The position numbers and the translations under genes were made by a program. Of a DNA stretch of 64,000 nt, positions 60,112 through 64,000 are shown one piece after another. The stretch spans positions 1 through 64,000 of the forward strand of contig CALKJZ010000001.1 in NCBI GenBank assembly GCA_937995515.1, given 5' to 3'. Within the stretch, counting starts at the first letter, position 1. Every line of letters begins with the position of its first letter. The notes below the pieces were generated by a model that was not told where the DNA came from, made no database searches, and worked only from the letters and a program-made list of their open reading frames with translations. The stretch is from an uncultured Sphingomonadaceae bacterium. GTDB lineage: Bacteria; Pseudomonadota; Alphaproteobacteria; Sphingomonadales; Sphingomonadaceae.

Positions 60112-60587
60112 TCCTGCCCTACCGGCCCGGGGTGGGGATCATGCTTGCCAACCGGGCGGGCGACATCTTCGTCGGCCAGCGGCTCGATTCGGCGGTGGAG
60201 GCCTGGCAGATGCCGCAGGGCGGCATCGACGAGGGCGAGGACCCCTGGGCGGCTGCCACGCGCGAGCTGGAAGAGGAAACCGGGATCGCGCCGCACCTCG
60301 TCGAGCGGCTCGCGGAATCGCGGGAGTGGCTGGAATATGACCTCCCGCCCGAGCTGATGGGGCGCATCTGGGGTGGCCGCTACCGCGGCCAGCGGCAGAA
60401 ATGGTTCGCCTGCCGCTTCCACGGCACCGACGCAGACGTGAACATCTTCACGCCGCACCAGGAGTTCCGCGCGTGGGAATGGAAGCCGCTCGCCCAGCTT
60501 CCGGCGCTGATCGTCCCGTTCAAGCGGCCGCTTTATGGCGCGCTCCTCGCCGAGTTTGCGCCGCTGTTCGCAGGCCCGGCGAGGTGA
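60108..60587 (+). CDS. rppH: RNA pyrophosphohydrolase (Nudix)
   Basis: RppH removes pyrophosphate from 5'-triphosphorylated RNA, triggering decay. The 159-residue protein has [14 protein letters not shown], the [12 protein letters not shown] lead-in and a complete Nudix box (GGIDEG... RELEEETGI), followed by [12 protein letters not shown]. It overlaps the esterase stop by four bases and converges on the TonB receptor gene. Confidence 0.92.
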   Translation: MILPYRPGVGIMLANRAGDIFVGQRLDSAVEAWQMPQGGIDEGEDPWAAATRELEEETGIAPHLVERLAESREWLEYDLPPELMGRIWGGRYRGQRQKWFACRFHGTDADVNIFTPHQEFRAWEWKPLAQLPALIVPFKRPLYGALLAEFAPLFAGPAR

Positions 60588-60596
60588 GGCCGCAGG

Positions 60597-63272
<2,676 letters not shown>

Positions 63273-63766
63273 GTCGAAGCTCCAGGGAAGGTGCGAGGAG
63301 GGGCCGCTGCGGCCTTGGGCCAGGCCGGCTTAGCCAGCAGATTGCAGCCGCGCAACACGAAGCGGCCGAAACCCTGTTTTCGGGTGGGAGGCGGCCACAG
63401 ACAGGCAACGCCCGGCACGGAGCCGGGCAGAGGGCGGCCGCAGGCAGCTGCGACAGGGGCAAGGACAGGCGGCGGCGGGCTGTGCGCCCGGCGCCTCCAG
63501 CCGGAGGCAGCGCATCGTCCTAGGGCCGGCCTCGCCGGGGGCAAGGCGCGGCGCCCACTCGGGACAGTCGGGTGGTCCCCGAGGTCGTCCCTGCTGTTGA
63601 CCCGGCCGGGCAAGACGGCGGCATGTGCGGCCTGCCCGGGCGGCGTGCCCGCGGCGGCAAGCGTGCGCGGGCGGAGACTGAAGATCTCCATGGCCGATTT
63701 CAGGATGCCCTTGCGGTTTCTGTGCGGGATGCGGGCTGGGCCCTGTTGCCCGGCCGCCCGGGCGTC
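63273..63766. other. Intergenic region, no gene recognised
   Basis: Upstream of the TonB receptor on the minus side. It contains the A/G-rich GAAACCCTGTTTTCGGG patch (~63369-63386), otherwise G+C-rich sequence. I looked for cobalamin and TPP riboswitch elements and for Fur-like palindromes and saw none convincing. The receptor promoter must lie here. Confidence 0.5.
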
Positions 63767-64000
63767 ATGGTCGGACTGAACCTTGTCCCATGGCCAACAG
63801 GCATGGGCAGGCGCGCTCCAGACCGGTCGCGGGCGCCGTTTCCCTTCGCGGCTGCCTTGACGCCGGCGGGCGCTCTGCTTCTTCTGCCGCCCATGCAGGC
63901 CGAGGCCCCGACAGACGCGCCGCTCGCCCCGCGGGCGGGCGCGATGATCGCAGCCGGCGCGCTCGCCGCCTGGGATGTGCCGGCCGAGGCGCTTGCCATG
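63767..64000 (+). CDS. Possible start of a gene running off the right edge
   Basis: An open frame of 78 codons continues to the window end: it starts VGLNLVPWPTGMGRR and includes LTPAGALLLLPPMQAEAP. Earlier in-frame starts exist (TTG 63746, GTG 63722). The reading has no stop in high-G+C DNA, which alone is weak evidence; no family is recognised and no ribosome site stands out. Confidence 0.3.
   Translation, partial: MVGLNLVPWPTGMGRRAPDRSRAPFPFAAALTPAGALLLLPPMQAEAPTDAPLAPRAGAMIAAGALAAWDVPAEALAM

Noticed and set aside
63273-63766. Cobalamin riboswitch upstream of the large TonB receptor
   Set aside because: No B12-box (GCCACTG-type) or conserved core could be found on the minus strand.
63700-63999. 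Minus-strand open frame of 99 codons at the right end
   Set aside because: Ala/Gly/Arg-rich composition without motif or ribosome site; the plus-strand reading is slightly more protein-like but also weak.

Overview
The window reads as chromosomal DNA of a very G+C-rich (about 70% by eye) alphaproteobacterium, most likely Sphingomonadales. The evidence is the conserved gene order (hemC-hemD-mitofilin-like; tolC-DUF2497/PopZ-valS; yqeY-dnaG-rpoD beside carAB), two exported proteins with the PEPxxWA-CTERM tail common in sphingomonads, TonB-dependent receptors and a RegB/RegA redox two-component pair. Genes are densely packed, with many 1-4 nt stop/start overlaps and several GTG or TTG starts.

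Layout. 1-330: the N-terminus of a tyrosine-type integrase next to the 3' end of tRNA-Ser(GCT), so the left edge is probably the end of an integrated genomic island. 388-9,906: UDP-glucose dehydrogenase, heme synthesis (hemC, hemD) with a mitofilin-like membrane protein, an Ala-rich lipoprotein, Kup potassium uptake, a GST and cytochrome c maturation genes ccmBCDE behind a small DUF1192 gene. 9,986-13,973: quinone oxidoreductase, PAP/fibrillin-like protein, carotenoid oxygenase, enoyl-CoA hydratase. 13,994-19,760: rhomboid protease, greA, carB, carA. 19,869-24,888: yqeY, dnaG, rpoD and an exported protein of unknown role. 24,873-28,961: TonB receptor, nitroreductase, small exported protein, CysQ-type phosphatase.

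28,997-34,392 is a sugar-utilisation cluster on the minus strand: an exported GH13-like protein whose catalytic residues look lost, an intact GH13 alpha-glucosidase, 6-phosphogluconolactonase and glucokinase. 34,482-39,569: a PIMT-like methyltransferase, TolC, a miniature PopZ-like protein and ValS. 39,598-48,135: ygfZ, pyrC, pepA, holC, a cysteine-less thiolase-like protein and aconitase. 48,321-51,468: a GGDEF protein and a HAPMO-like Baeyer-Villiger monooxygenase.

51,622-53,390 holds two paralogous PEP-CTERM genes. Each is preceded by a sigma-54 type -24/-12 promoter and followed by a strong hairpin. 53,473-57,335 holds a YcgN family protein whose start lies in a 14-bp tandem repeat, a Sco/SenC copper protein, and divergently an ankyrin protein with RegB and RegA. 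This is a variant of the regB-senC-regA redox locus. 57,389-63,272: moaA, nadK, an esterase, rppH and a large TonB receptor. The last ~700 bases have no firmly recognisable gene.

The observations most worth following are the degenerate GH13 protein in an otherwise ordinary glucose operon, the sigma-54/PEP-CTERM pair with candidate upstream elements, the ankyrin-RegBA-Sco locus, the PAP/fibrillin-carotenoid oxygenase pair, and the tRNA-Ser island junction.
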